DNA of 64,000 nucleotides, from NCBI GenBank assembly GCA_963844205.1, contig CAWJNK010000017.1, positions 143,698-207,697 of the forward strand. The letters run 5' to 3'. Source of the stretch: DASSUW01 sp963844205 (GTDB lineage Bacteria > Actinomycetota > Thermoleophilia > Solirubrobacterales > Solirubrobacteraceae). The notes beneath the pieces are model-generated. The model saw nothing but the letters and a program-made list of their open reading frames with translations. It did no database searches and was not told the DNA's origin. Below, one piece after another: positions 33,789 through 42,813 of this stretch. Each line of letters starts with the position of its first letter. The first letter of the stretch is position 1. Made by a program: the position numbers and the translations under genes.

Positions 33789-35972
33789 TCAGTCGTCGAG
33801 CAGGCCGGTGCTGCGGGCGCGGACGACGGCCTCGGACCGCGAGCAGACGTCGAGCTTTCGGTAGACGGCGTGGGCGTGCGTCTTGACGGTGTTCGCCGAC
33901 ACGTGCAGCTGCCGGCCCATCTCGCGGAACGAGAGGTGGGTGGGCATCAGCCCCAGGACTCGCAGCTCCGCCGTGGTCAGCGATGACGGGCCGACCAGCT
34001 CGGTCAGCGCGAACGCCTCGACCTGGTCGCGGACCTCGTCGACCCAGGCGCGGAGGACCGTCGCCCCGGCGTCGCGCGACAGCTCCCGCGAGGCCTCGGC
34101 GAGGAGCGTCCGCGTGCCCGTCACGTCACCGAGGCGAAGCGCGGCGCGGGCCAGCACGACCCGTGCCTCGATGTCGTACCACGGCACGAAGTCGACGAGC
34201 GCCGTCAGCAGCTCGATCGCGCGGCGCCTGTCGGCCTGGGCGTCCTCGACCCGGTCGCGGTGCGCACGGACGAGCGCCGACACGGCGTACACGAGGGCGG
34301 ACGTCGGGTGGCTCTGAAGACCCACGCGGTCGAGCTGCGACCGCGCACGGGCGGCGAGCAGCGGCCCCCGCTCCCAGTCGCCCTCGTCGATCGCGACCAG
34401 CGCGAGCTGAGCCAGGCACAGCGCCTGGACGCTCGGCGCCGCGATCGCGCCACGGCGAGCGCCCTCCTCGAGCTGGGTCCGGGCGGTACGCGCGCCCCCG
34501 CGGAGGTGCTCGCCGACACCGCGCAGCAGGCAGCAGAGCGAGCGCCACGGGCTGTCCTCGGGTAGCCGTTGGTATGCGTGGGCGGCATCGGCCGCCATCT
34601 GGGCGATGCCGTCGCGGGCGACGGCGGCGCGCATCGTCTCGACGCCGGCGTGGAGCGACGCGGGCGGCGCCGAGCCGAGCCCGCGGGCGGCCGCTCCCGC
34701 CCAGTGCTCGACGAGATCGCGCTCGCCGGTCACGAGGTGGTGCGCCGCCGCCGTCAGCGAGAGGGCCGGGTGGCCCGCGATCTGCTCCGACGTGAAGCGG
34801 TCGAGCCGGCCTCGGACCTCGGCGCCGCGTCCTTCGAGCACGCGAGCGGCCGCCGTCTCCCACAGCAGCGCTCCGGCGCGCTCGACGTCACCCGCCCCGA
34901 TGGCGTGGTCGATGGCGCGATCGGTGTCGCCGGCGCTCGTGTACCAGTCGCTCGCGCGGCGGTGCAGCTCGGCCACGCAGCGCGGGTGCCGGCGCCGCAG
35001 CTCGGCCTGGAGCATGTCCCTCAGGAGGGCGTGATAGCGGTACGAGGAGTCCGCGTCGTCGAGCGGGACGACGAGCAGGTTGGAACGGGACAGCTCGCGT
35101 AGGAGCCGGCCTGAGCCGCTCCGGTCGAGGACCGCGTCGCAGACGGGACCCGACAGCTCGTCGAGCACCGACGTCAACTCCAGGAAGGCCGCGCGCTCGT
35201 CGTCCAGGTCCCCGAGCAGCTCCTCGCGCAGGTAGTCCGAGAGCAGCCGGTCGTCGCCGCCGAAGCGTGCCACAGCGCGCTGGGTGTCGCGGCGGCCGCG
35301 CAGCGACAGGGCGGCGAGATAGAGGCCGGCGGGCCAGCCCTCGGTGCGCTCATGGAGGAGGAGCACGTCCTCGGGGGCGAGCTCGAGCCCCGCAAGGCTC
35401 AGCACCGCGCTCGCCTCGCGGGGCGTCAGGACCAGGTCGCGCGCCCGAAGGTCGACGAGCCGGCCCTGCGCGCGGAGGCGCCCGATCGGGAGGTCGGGCT
35501 CCTGGCGGCCGGCGGCGACGACCTGCGAGCCCGCCGGCACGGCGTCGGCGATCGCCATGATCACGCGGTGCGCCTCCCGCGAGCGAACGCGGTGGAGGTC
35601 GTCCAGCACGAGGACGAACGGCTCGTCGCACTGCTCCACCGTGTTGGCGAGCTCGACCAGCGAGTCCGAGGGCACGAGGTTGTCGAGAGCGACGGAGACC
35701 GACGCCACGAGGCGGTCGGCGTCGTCGTCCGCCTCGTCGATGCTCAACCACGCGATGTGGCGCGGATCGTGCTCGAGCCAGTGCTCGAGCAGCGTGGTCT
35801 TGCCGTAGCCCGCGGGAGCGACGAGCAGCGTGAGGGGCACGTGCGCGGTCTGCGCGAGACGGCGCACCAGCCGGTCGCGCCGCACGGTGCCCTCGCGGAG
35901 CCGGGGACGACGGTGCCGGCGCTCGATCGACGCATCGAGCTCGGCGAACAGCAGCGGTAAGGCGTCTGACAT
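33789..35972 (-). CDS. MalT-type LuxR-family ATP-dependent transcription activator
   Basis: 727 residues from the ATG at 35972. N-terminal STAND-type NTPase with Walker A LLVAPAGYGKTTLLEHW and Walker B FVLVLDDLHRV, a winged-helix region, a helical repeat (TPR-like) middle from about 330 to 640, and a C-terminal LuxR helix-turn-helix TTAELRVLGLMPTHLSFREM followed by HVSANTVKTHAHAVYRKLDV. Such regulators bind an inducer on the helical repeats and oligomerise with ATP to activate transcription. The frame is open far upstream, but similarity begins only at this Met. Target genes unknown; the exporter gene downstream is a candidate. Confidence 0.87.
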   Translation of the reverse strand: MSDALPLLFAELDASIERRHRRPRLREGTVRRDRLVRRLAQTAHVPLTLLVAPAGYGKTTLLEHWLEHDPRHIAWLSIDEADDDADRLVASVSVALDNLVPSDSLVELANTVEQCDEPFVLVLDDLHRVRSREAHRVIMAIADAVPAGSQVVAAGRQEPDLPIGRLRAQGRLVDLRARDLVLTPREASAVLSLAGLELAPEDVLLLHERTEGWPAGLYLAALSLRGRRDTQRAVARFGGDDRLLSDYLREELLGDLDDERAAFLELTSVLDELSGPVCDAVLDRSGSGRLLRELSRSNLLVVPLDDADSSYRYHALLRDMLQAELRRRHPRCVAELHRRASDWYTSAGDTDRAIDHAIGAGDVERAGALLWETAAARVLEGRGAEVRGRLDRFTSEQIAGHPALSLTAAAHHLVTGERDLVEHWAGAAARGLGSAPPASLHAGVETMRAAVARDGIAQMAADAAHAYQRLPEDSPWRSLCCLLRGVGEHLRGGARTARTQLEEGARRGAIAAPSVQALCLAQLALVAIDEGDWERGPLLAARARSQLDRVGLQSHPTSALVYAVSALVRAHRDRVEDAQADRRRAIELLTALVDFVPWYDIEARVVLARAALRLGDVTGTRTLLAEASRELSRDAGATVLRAWVDEVRDQVEAFALTELVGPSSLTTAELRVLGLMPTHLSFREMGRQLHVSANTVKTHAHAVYRKLDVCSRSEAVVRARSTGLLDD

Positions 35973-36097
35973 CTGACGGTGAGCATCTTGCAGCCGCCCG
36001 CCGGAGGGCAAGGAGGTGTGCCTCTGTACCGCATGAGGGGCGCATACCACCATCGGGGATGGAGCCATCCCAGGGCAGGGCGCGCGCATGCACATCG

Positions 36098-36763
36098 TCA
36101 CGTGACGAGCCCGGCGATCCCCTTGACGAGCAGGTAGGTGCCGACGCTCCCGAGCACGACGATCAGGATCACCTGGTCGTGTGCCCGCGCCCACGCGTTG
36201 ATCTGCGTGATCTTCGCGTTCGCGGCGGCCGCGTGACGACCGGCGACGACGAACGCCACGACCGGGACGCTGAACCAGATTGCGTTGTAGACAAGGACCT
36301 CGACGATCGCATCGACGAGGGGCGGCGAGCCGGCCGCGATCGCGTTCAGCGCCACGAGGTAGAAGAGGCCCGGTAGGTGGGTGACGATGCCGGCCGCGGC
36401 CGCGAGCTTGAGGGTCGGCCGGCCCAGCATCGTGACGATCCGCCCGGGCCCCTCGGACGGCCGGCGGCGGCGGATCCGCTCCACGTGGCCGGACCAGACG
36501 CCGCTGGCGAAGCCGAGCATCGCGGCGCCGGCGGCGATATCGACGACGGCGATGCGCTCCGACTCGCCGCCCGGCAGGGGGATGCCGTGCAGCGCCAGCA
36601 CGACGACGATGCCGATCGCGCAGCTGAAGAGCATCCCGGCGACGGTGAACACCGCGAGCACCGGCCGCGGGCGGCCCGAGGAGAGCAGCGCATAGACCGC
36701 GGCGGTGCTCGTGCTCGGTCGCACCGCGCTCGCCGCCGCGAGGATGAATACCTCGGTGCTCAT
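36098..36763 (-). CDS. GAP/Sap-family membrane protein
   Basis: 221 residues with six hydrophobic helices: FILAAASAVRPSTSTAAVYA, VLAVFTVAGMLFSCAIGIVV, VVDIAAGAAMLGFASGVWSG, LAAAAGIVTHLPGLFYLVAL, VVDAIVEVLV-type helix with YNAIWFSVPVVAFVVAG, and VILIVVLGSVGTYLLVKGIA. The order and the TLKLAAAAGIVTHLPGLFYL segment are those of the GAP family related to mycobacterial sulfolipid-1-addressing protein, a LysE-like exporter fold. It stands alone between two regions of other function. Confidence 0.75.
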   Translation of the reverse strand: MSTEVFILAAASAVRPSTSTAAVYALLSSGRPRPVLAVFTVAGMLFSCAIGIVVVLALHGIPLPGGESERIAVVDIAAGAAMLGFASGVWSGHVERIRRRRPSEGPGRIVTMLGRPTLKLAAAAGIVTHLPGLFYLVALNAIAAGSPPLVDAIVEVLVYNAIWFSVPVVAFVVAGRHAAAANAKITQINAWARAHDQVILIVVLGSVGTYLLVKGIAGLVT

Positions 36764-36801
36764 GGGCGCCCATCGTCGGTTGAATCGCCGCTCGTGCGCA
36801 A

Positions 36802-37185
36802 GTGCGGGTCATCCATTTCGGGCCGGGCGGCTCGCGGCGCCTGCACGACGACCGCGTCGAGGGCGACGACCCGCTGGCGCCCTTCTCGCCGACCGCGGCG
36901 AGCCACCTGCTGCGTACCGACGCCTTCCCGCACGTCCCCGACATCCTCGTCGGCAGCTTCTACGACCCCACCCTCGAGGAGGGCTGCGCGTTCGAGGAGC
37001 TGATCTCCTTCCACGGTGGCCTCGGCGGCCCGCAGACGCGCCCGTTCATCCTCCACTCGCAGCGGCTGCGGACAGGCGACGACCCGATCGTCGGCGCCGA
37101 GGCGGTCCATGCGCTGCTCCTCGGGTGGCGGCAGCAGCTCCATGCCGGCGCCGACGAGCCGGCGCGTCAGGCGTCGAAGTCGTAG
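36802..37185 (+). pseudogene. C-terminal fragment of an alkaline-phosphatase-superfamily membrane protein
   Basis: A 127-residue frame with GTG start. The sequence VEGDDPLAPFSPTAASHLLR, then VPDILVGSFYDPTLEEGCAF, then EELISFHGGLGGPQTRPFIL is the usual last 120 residues of a much longer (over 600 residues) phosphatase-type protein in related bacteria; here everything before is missing. The first 20 residues (VIHFGPGGSRRLHDD) mark the break. It overlaps the end of the convergent CMD-like gene. Probably a relic of deletion. Confidence 0.65.
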
Positions 37186-37484
37186 CCGAGGGCGAGGCCG
37201 AGGTTCGGGGCGACGCCGACCACGCGCGCGTGGCCGACGGCGGGCGCGATCGCGACCAGCACGCCGACGATCTCCTCCTCGCTGGCGCCGGCCGCGGCAG
37301 CGTGCTCGACGGTGCAGCGCAGCGAGACGGTCGCGGCGCCGACAGAGAGCAGCGCGCCGAGCCGGATCAGCGCCTGCGACTTGGCGTCGAGGTCGCTCGC
37401 CATCCCGGGGTCGGCGAGCGCGGAGCGCAGGGACCGCTCATCATTGAGGGCCAGGCGACGGAGGGTCCGTTCGACGCGTTCCAC
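37167..37484 (-). CDS. Carboxymuconolactone-decarboxylase/AhpD-like small protein
   Basis: 105 residues from a GTG with an AGGGAG site seven bases upstream. LDAKSQALIRLGALLSVG and LRCTVEHAAAAGASEEEIVG match the helical CMD fold, but the usual Cys-x-x-Cys of AhpD is absent: only one Cys (LRC) precedes the His. VLVAIAPAVGHARVVGVAPN closes the fold. Proteins of this size act as hexameric redox or decarboxylase-like enzymes; without the second Cys, peroxidase activity is unlikely. It follows the gadB gene's 3' end by 17 bases, on the same strand. Confidence 0.72.
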   Translation of the reverse strand: MERVERTLRRLALNDERSLRSALADPGMASDLDAKSQALIRLGALLSVGAATVSLRCTVEHAAAAGASEEEIVGVLVAIAPAVGHARVVGVAPNLGLALGYDFDA

Positions 37485-37501
37485 CTGCGCTCTCCCTGGC
37501 C

Positions 37502-38929
37502 TCAGTAGCCCGTGCCCGTCTTCACCCGCTGCCGGTCGAGCTCGTGCAGCCCGCCCTTCTTCGCGAGCGTCTCGCACGCCTGCGCGATGTCGTCGGCGAG
37601 CGTGGACGCGAGCGTGTGGCTGAGCGTCAGCTTCACGAGTGCCCGCATGATCGTCACGTGCTGCGCGTTGGGCGGCAGCGTGTAGGCGGGGACCATCCAA
37701 CCGCGCTCGGCGGCCAGCTGGGAGGCGACGTCGAACTCGTCGTACTCATGGCCGTCGGTGAGCTGGAAGGCGACGAGCGGGAGCTGCTCGGCCCCCTCGT
37801 CCCCGATCAGGCGGAACTCGCCGATGCCGGCGATCCGCTGCGCGAGCGAGCGCGCGTTCGCCTGCATCGTCTCCATGATGTAGCGGTAGCCGTCGAAGCC
37901 GAAGCGGACGAAGTTGTAGTACTGCGCGAGCACCATCGCGGAGCCGGTCGAGAAGTTCAGCGTGAATGTCGCGTCGGTCTTGCCGAGGTAGTTCTCGTAG
38001 AAGACGAGGTCCTCGGCGAGGTCGGCCCGCTCGCGGAACACCAGCCACCCGATGCCGGGGTAGACGAGCCCGAACTTGTGGCCCGAGACGTTGATCGAGC
38101 GGACCTGCTCGAGCCGGAAGTCCCATTCCGAGTCGGGGTACAGGAACGGCCACACGAAACCCCCGCTGGCGCCGTCGACGTGCAGCGGGACGTCCAGCCC
38201 ACGCTCCTCGCGGAGCCGGACCAGCAGGTCGTTGATGCCGCGGATGTCGTCGGCGTGGCCGGTAAACGTCGTGCCCAGCACCGCGGCGACGCCGATCGTG
38301 TTCTCGTCGATCTGCGGCTCGACGTCCTCAGGGCCGATCGTGTACTTGTCGGGCTGGAGCGGGATGATCCGCGGCTCGACGTCGAAGTAGCGGCAGAACT
38401 TCTCCCACACGACGTGCACGTCGCCGCCGAAGATCAGGTTCGGCCGGGTCGTGTCCTTGCCGGCCGCCTCGCGGCGCTGCCGCCACTTCCACTTCAGCGA
38501 CAGCGCGCCGAGCATGATCGCTTCCGACGAGCCCTGGGTCCGCGCGCCGGTGGTCTCGCCAGGCGCGTGGAAGAGGTGCGCGAGCATGCGGATGCAGCGC
38601 TGCTCGATCTCGGCGGTCTGCGGATACTCGGCATGGTCGATGAAGTTGCGGTACAGGTTCTCGGCGATCACCCGCTGCGCCTCGGGCTCCATCCACGTGG
38701 TCACGAAGGTGGCGAGGTTGCGCATCGGGATCCCGTCGAGGACGAGCTCCTCCCCGATCAGCCGCATCGCGTCGGTCGCCGTCATCCCGTGCTGGGGGAG
38801 CTGGTGGTCGGGCGCCGCCTCGAGCAGGAAGCGGTTCCCGTACGCCTTGGCGAGCGTCTCGAGCTGCGTCGCGAGGTCGTCGCCGTTCGACGAGCCCGGC
38901 GGCGTCGGCTGGTGTTCGTGGACCGTCAT
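37502..38929 (-). CDS. gadB: Glutamate decarboxylase (PLP-dependent)
   Basis: 475 residues from the ATG at 38929, preceded by GAGGAG. Fold-type I decarboxylase: TQGSSEAIMLGALSLKWKWR at the cofactor phosphate site, PLHVDGASGGFVWPFL with the Asp that holds the pyridine ring, and the Schiff-base Lys285 in NVSGHKFGLVYPG. Length and the QTAEIEQRCIRMLAHLFHAP segment fit bacterial GadA/GadB (about 465 residues). It converts glutamate to GABA with proton consumption, usually for acid tolerance. No GadC antiporter is seen nearby; instead it is coupled (ATGA) to the YrhK-like membrane protein gene upstream. Confidence 0.93.
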   Translation of the reverse strand: MTVHEHQPTPPGSSNGDDLATQLETLAKAYGNRFLLEAAPDHQLPQHGMTATDAMRLIGEELVLDGIPMRNLATFVTTWMEPEAQRVIAENLYRNFIDHAEYPQTAEIEQRCIRMLAHLFHAPGETTGARTQGSSEAIMLGALSLKWKWRQRREAAGKDTTRPNLIFGGDVHVVWEKFCRYFDVEPRIIPLQPDKYTIGPEDVEPQIDENTIGVAAVLGTTFTGHADDIRGINDLLVRLREERGLDVPLHVDGASGGFVWPFLYPDSEWDFRLEQVRSINVSGHKFGLVYPGIGWLVFRERADLAEDLVFYENYLGKTDATFTLNFSTGSAMVLAQYYNFVRFGFDGYRYIMETMQANARSLAQRIAGIGEFRLIGDEGAEQLPLVAFQLTDGHEYDEFDVASQLAAERGWMVPAYTLPPNAQHVTIMRALVKLTLSHTLASTLADDIAQACETLAKKGGLHELDRQRVKTGTGY

Positions 38930-39543
38930 GGGGTGACTCCTCGTTGGTGGCGGGCGAGCATCAGGGCGCCGGCCAGGAAGCACGCGGCGCCGAGCGCGGT
39001 GTTCCAGTTCGCGGCGGCAAGGTCGAGGATCGAGCCGGTGTCGGGCACGATGTACGAGGCGACGGCCGCGATCCCGAAGAAGACGCAGCCCGCGAGGTTG
39101 ACGCCGGACATCGTCCGCGGCCTCGTGCTGACGCGATATGCGAGTACGCCGGAGACCAGGAAGCAGATCGACCCGAACAGGTCCGGCGCCCAGACGAGCC
39201 GGTTCTCCTGGTGCGTCGAGAGGTCGCTGCGCAGCACGTCGCCGGTGCTGAGGTTGAAGAGCAGGGTGCCGGCGAACTGGATCGCCGCCGACCACCAAGT
39301 GGCGTCGCGATGCGGCCGGTCGACGCTCGCGTGGACCAGCTCGAGGCCGGCGGCGGCCGTGAAGAACAGCGAGCCGGCGAAGAAGACCAGGGCGTCCGCG
39401 CGGGCCCCGACGAGCTGCAGGAACCCGGGGAACGGGCCCACCAGGAAGCAGACCGAGCCGATCGCGAAGCCGGCGGCGACCCAACGCTCCGACACGGGGT
39501 GGAGGGCATGGCGGGGAGCATGGATCAGCGCGTGCCCGATCAC
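38926..39543 (-). CDS. YrhK-like multi-helix membrane protein coupled to gadB
   Basis: 205 residues, six or so membrane helices (WVAAGFAIGSVCFLVGPFPG; ALVFFAGSLFFTAAAGLELV; WSAAIQFAGTLLFNLSTGDV; LFGSICFLVSGVLAYRVSTR; LAGCVFFGIAAVASYIVPDT; TALGAACFLAGALMLARHQR). The repeated GSxxFxxG helix pattern fits YrhK-type domains. Its stop overlaps the gadB start, so the two are made together; a role in acid-stress membrane function or GABA/glutamate movement is possible but not shown. Confidence 0.7.
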   Translation of the reverse strand: MIGHALIHAPRHALHPVSERWVAAGFAIGSVCFLVGPFPGFLQLVGARADALVFFAGSLFFTAAAGLELVHASVDRPHRDATWWSAAIQFAGTLLFNLSTGDVLRSDLSTHQENRLVWAPDLFGSICFLVSGVLAYRVSTRPRTMSGVNLAGCVFFGIAAVASYIVPDTGSILDLAAANWNTALGAACFLAGALMLARHQRGVTP

Positions 39544-39749
39544 GACCCGCGCACCGCGACGACCGGGCTACCACGGAACCGCCCAGCGGCAGCGTGTGAG
39601 AGCTTGGAGCCGTCGGCGAGCAGGATGGGCGGCGTGGCCATGGCCCGCCGATATTCGCCCGCATGGGCGAGCGACGAGTCACCCCTTTCGGATGATGCGC
39701 ACGCGTGCGGACTGCCCGAGGGTCTTGCCGATCGAAAGGAGACAGAGCG

Positions 39750-40676
39750 ATGGCCATCGGACCCCGTCCAGCTCGTCGTTTCGTGCTCCCACCCGCGAAG
39801 CAGATGGTGTGGGTCCCCGGTGGCACCTTCGCCATGGGCGCGGAGGGCTTCTATCCCGAGGAACGACCCGTCCAGAGCGTCACGGTCGACGGGTTCTGGA
39901 TGGACGAGCACCCGGTGACCGTCGGCGAGTTCCGCCGCTTCGTGAAGGCCACCGGGTACGCCACCGTCGCCGAACGCCCGCTGGATCGCGAGCAGTACCC
40001 GGGCGCCGATCCGTCGCTTCTGGTCCCGGGCTCTCTCGTCTTCCACCCGACCCCCGGGCCGGTCGATCTCGATGACTATCGCAACTGGTGGACCTACGTG
40101 CCCGGCGCCTGCTGGCACCGGCCCGAGGGTCCGGCCAGCGACGCCTACACCCGCGGCCGCCACCCGGTCGTCCACATCGCCTACGAGGATGCCGTGGCGT
40201 ACGCCGAGTGGGCCGGCAAGGAGCTCCCGGCCGAGGCCGAATGGGAGTTCGCCGCGCGCGGCGGGCGCGACGGCGCCACCTTCGCCTGGGGCGACGAGCC
40301 CGCTCCCGGAGGCCGGCCGATGGCGAACACCTGGCAGGGCGAGTTCCCGTGGCAGAACCTCCGGCTCGACGGCTACGACGGCACCTCACCCGTCGGGAGC
40401 TTCCCGCCCAACGCATACGGCCTCGCCGACATCACGGGCAACGTCTGGGAGTGGACCAGCGACCACTTCTCGCCCGGCCACGCCGCCAAGCCGTGCTGCG
40501 TCCCACAGGAGCTGCGCGCCGACGCCCAGATTCCCCGGCGCGTGATCAAGGGCGGCTCGCACCTATGCGCGCCTAACTACTGTCTGCGCTACCGCCCAGC
40601 CGCGCGGCAGGGACAGGACGTCGACACCTCCACCGGGCACATCGGGTTCCGCTGCATCGTGCGAGCCCGCGTATAG
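39750..40676 (+). CDS. Formylglycine-generating enzyme (SUMF1 family)
   Basis: 308 residues, ATG with AAAGGAGA upstream. MVWVPGGTFAMGAEGFYPEE opens the fold; PVTVGEFRRFVKATGY, HPVVHIAYEDAVAYAEWAGK and ELPAEAEWEFAARGG follow; near the end GGSHLCAPNYCLRYRPAARQ holds Cys273 and Cys278, the copper-binding redox pair that oxidises a sulfatase Cys to formylglycine, and HIGFRCI closes it. Both Cys are needed for real FGE activity, so this is probably a true enzyme and not a SUMF2-like protein. The only sulfatase in the window, at 28-30 kb, has the Cys-type site but is frameshifted. Confidence 0.9.
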   Translation: MAIGPRPARRFVLPPAKQMVWVPGGTFAMGAEGFYPEERPVQSVTVDGFWMDEHPVTVGEFRRFVKATGYATVAERPLDREQYPGADPSLLVPGSLVFHPTPGPVDLDDYRNWWTYVPGACWHRPEGPASDAYTRGRHPVVHIAYEDAVAYAEWAGKELPAEAEWEFAARGGRDGATFAWGDEPAPGGRPMANTWQGEFPWQNLRLDGYDGTSPVGSFPPNAYGLADITGNVWEWTSDHFSPGHAAKPCCVPQELRADAQIPRRVIKGGSHLCAPNYCLRYRPAARQGQDVDTSTGHIGFRCIVRARV

Positions 40677-40879
40677 TCCCGCGGTCGCGGCGGGTCCGGC
40701 GACGCTTGTGATGCCGGAACACTTCGGCCTTTGCCGATGTGACGAGCTCGTGATGGACGGCCATCCGGCGGCTCCGGCTGCGCCCGCAACCTTGGTTGGA
40801 TCGCCGCTTCGCAGGGGGTCGCCTAGCGACATCTCCGCCGGATCGAGCTTGACGTAGTAGCCAGCGCAGCGTGTTGGCA
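40677..40879. other. Non-coding stretch after the FGE gene
   Basis: No intact gene or structure recognised. On the minus strand the frames continuing from the FAD-oxidoreductase remnant to the right show no family likeness, so this may be scrambled sequence left by decay. Confidence 0.35.
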
Positions 40880-41221
40880 TCAGCGACCCCGATCGAGCCC
40901 GTGCCACACGAGTTCGCGCCACCCGCGCGGCCGGGGTAGAAGCACTCGAGCGGCAGGAGGGGCGGGTCGCTCCAGAAGAGCGCCGGAGAGACGACTTCGC
41001 CCTCGCCCGTGGCGCGCCTCGCACGCGAACGCGACCATGCGCGGATCGTCGTGCGCGTGCCGGAAGATGCGCGACACGCCGCCGGACTGCCCGTTGCCGG
41101 GCACGCCGCGCTCGTACGCCGTCACCGAGACGCCTCGCTCGGCGAGCGCGTACGCCGTCGAGAGGCCGACGATGCCGGCGCCGATCACCGCGACGTCAGC
41201 CCGAGCGGCCACATGCCTCAC
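40880..41221 (-). pseudogene. N-terminal remnant of a DAO-type FAD oxidoreductase
   Basis: The start of the frame (from 41221) is a clear dinucleotide-binding N-terminus: ADVAVIGAGIVGLSTAYALA, then RGVSVTAYERG, then GQSGGVSRIFRHAHDDPRMV, as in sarcosine oxidase-like flavoenzymes. After residue about 68 similarity stops and the frame ends at 113 residues, where the family has about 380. No continuation was found in the other frames. A 3' deletion or rearrangement is likely. Confidence 0.7.
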
Positions 41222-41286
41222 CTACCCAAGCTTGGAGTGCTGATGATCCGCCGAAGCCGGCAACGTCACGGTGGTGTAATGGAGTC

Positions 41287-41580
41287 ATGCTTCGACGTGT
41301 CCTGGCGATCCTCGTGCTCGTGCTCGTCGCCGTCGTGGCGATCAGGCTCGTCGTCGGGTTCGTGGCCGGCCTCGTTTCAGCCGTCTTGTGGATTTTCGTC
41401 CTCGCGGCGTTGGTGGCGGCCGGGCTCTGGGCGTGGTCGACGCTGAAGTCCGGCAGGCGCCGGCGCAGCGTGAAGCCGTCGCCGACGGCCGCGGAGCTGA
41501 CCGCGGCGCCGGACGAGGACCGCGTCGAGGTCGAGCTGCGCCGCATCAACGAGCAGCTGCGCGCGCAGGGCCGCCGCTGA
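41287..41580 (+). CDS. Small membrane protein, function unknown
   Basis: 97 residues. A double-length hydrophobic N-terminus (LAILVLVLVAVVAIRLVVGF; then GLVSAVLWIFVLAALVAAGL) makes a helical hairpin in the membrane, followed by a basic stretch (KSGRRRRSVK) and an acidic helix VEVELRRINEQLRAQ facing the cytoplasm. No family recognised. It stands alone in front of the BON protein gene. Confidence 0.55.
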   Translation: MLRRVLAILVLVLVAVVAIRLVVGFVAGLVSAVLWIFVLAALVAAGLWAWSTLKSGRRRRSVKPSPTAAELTAAPDEDRVEVELRRINEQLRAQGRR

Positions 41581-41710
41581 AAGTTCTCGGAGATCCGTGC
41601 AAGTGGTTCGCGGAGCGAGGGCGCGGGACTCGCCGTCGGCGGCGCTGAAGATCGTGGTTGACGACAGCAGGTCGAGGCGTAGCCTCCCGTCCGGCAAAAA
41701 GGAGGTACTC

Positions 41711-42301
41711 ATGGTTATCACCGCTCCGCTGACGCGCCCTCGCGGGTTGCGCATGCTCGCCCGCCTCAGGATCCGGCGCGATCGTCCCACCACCGGCGAC
41801 CGGTTCGCGATTCCCGCTGCAGCGGCAGCGGGCGGTGTCGCGCTCGGCGCCGTGCTGGGTTACTTCCTCGACCCGACGGCCGGTCGTCGCCGCCGTCACG
41901 GCGCGCGTGATCGCGCGCTGTCCCGCATGCACCGCGGCGAGCGCCGCGCCGCCCGGCGTGCGCGGCGGGCGGAGTCACACGCCGTCGGAGTCGCCCGTCG
42001 CGCCTTGAACGCGCGCCACCGTCGCCGGGAGCCGATCGACGACATCACGCTCGCGCACAAGGTCGAGAGCGAGCTCTTCCGCCACACAGGCGTGCCCAAG
42101 GGCCGCATCAGCGTGAACGCCGAGGACGGCGTCGTGTTCCTGCGCGGGGTGCTCGACCGCGAGGAGGACATCGCGCGCATCGAGGCCGGGACACGGCGGA
42201 TCGGCGGCGTTCGCGACGTGGAGAACCTGCTCCACACGCGCGGCACGACCGCGCCGGCCAGCCGGCCGAAACTGGAACGCGAACCTTCCCGCGAGCGTTG
42301 A
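41711..42301 (+). CDS. BON-domain protein with membrane helix
   Basis: 196 residues; ATG with AAAAAGGAGG upstream. A Gly-rich hydrophobic segment, GGVALGAVLGYFLDPTAGRR, of the kind that anchors YtxH-like proteins, is followed by an Arg-rich region and then a BON domain: DITLAHKVESELFRHTG, GRISVNAEDGVVFLRGVLDR and IGGVRDVENLLHTRG. BON domains bind phospholipid surfaces and are often induced in osmotic or envelope stress. Apparently single-gene. Confidence 0.78.
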   Translation: MVITAPLTRPRGLRMLARLRIRRDRPTTGDRFAIPAAAAAGGVALGAVLGYFLDPTAGRRRRHGARDRALSRMHRGERRAARRARRAESHAVGVARRALNARHRRREPIDDITLAHKVESELFRHTGVPKGRISVNAEDGVVFLRGVLDREEDIARIEAGTRRIGGVRDVENLLHTRGTTAPASRPKLEREPSRER

Positions 42302-42329
42302 TGAAGCGGTTCGCTGACCATTCGGCGGC

Positions 42330-42690
42330 TCAAGCGTGTGTATCGCTTGCGACGCCGTAACGTCCCCGCAGCGATACGTACAGCACGTCCACGAGGGTCG
42401 TGCGGGCGGTCGCCACCCGGGGCCTTCTCGAGGACGGTGAGTCGCTGGCGCGCGCGGTCGATGATGGGAGCGATCAGCCGGCCGCGCGTCGCCAGCTGGT
42501 CGATCAGCGACGGCGGGATGTCGGGGCAGGCTGCGGTGACGCAGATCCGGTCGTAGGGGGCGCGCTCTCGGCCGCGCCGGGAGCTTCGGCGAGCCAGGCC
42601 CATCTTGTGGCGGCGATGGTTGCAGTCCATAGCCATCCGCCAACGACTTTCTCGGCTGGTGCCGAAGATCGCGCCGTACGGCGCAGCCAC
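42330..42690 (-). pseudogene. Remnant of protein-L-isoaspartate O-methyltransferase, frameshifted
   Basis: In one frame the minus strand reads RERAPYDRICVTAACPDIPP, LIDQLATRGRLIAPI and QRLTVLEKAPGG, the C-terminal half of PCMT. The end of the protein, VDVLYVSLRGRYGV followed by a stop, is found in a second frame, so one frameshift lies near 42400. The N-terminal SAM-binding half is missing. The promoter region of the catabolic operon begins right after it. Confidence 0.75.
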
Positions 42691-42739
42691 CCAGGAGCGT
42701 GCGGATGAAGTGGATGGATCTCCGCTTCGTCGCCTATCT

Positions 42740-42758
42740 TATAAGCTGCTAAGCTGCT
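42740..42758 (+). promoter_or_regulatory. Operator-like site and -10 for the U32-like gene/catabolic operon
   Basis: TATAAG (42740-42745) could be a -10. It runs straight into AAGCTGCTAAGCTGCT (42743-42758), two overlapping copies of AAGCTGCT. The 11-base word AAGCTGCTAAG is the exact reverse complement of CTTAGCAGCTT in the promoter at 46.86 kb, on the far side of the FadR-type repressor gene. The likely binder is that repressor. Confidence 0.55.
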
Positions 42759-42813
42759 ACGGCCACGAGCCGGGAACGTCTGTTGGCACCGATCAACGAG
42801 GCGGCAACCTGCC

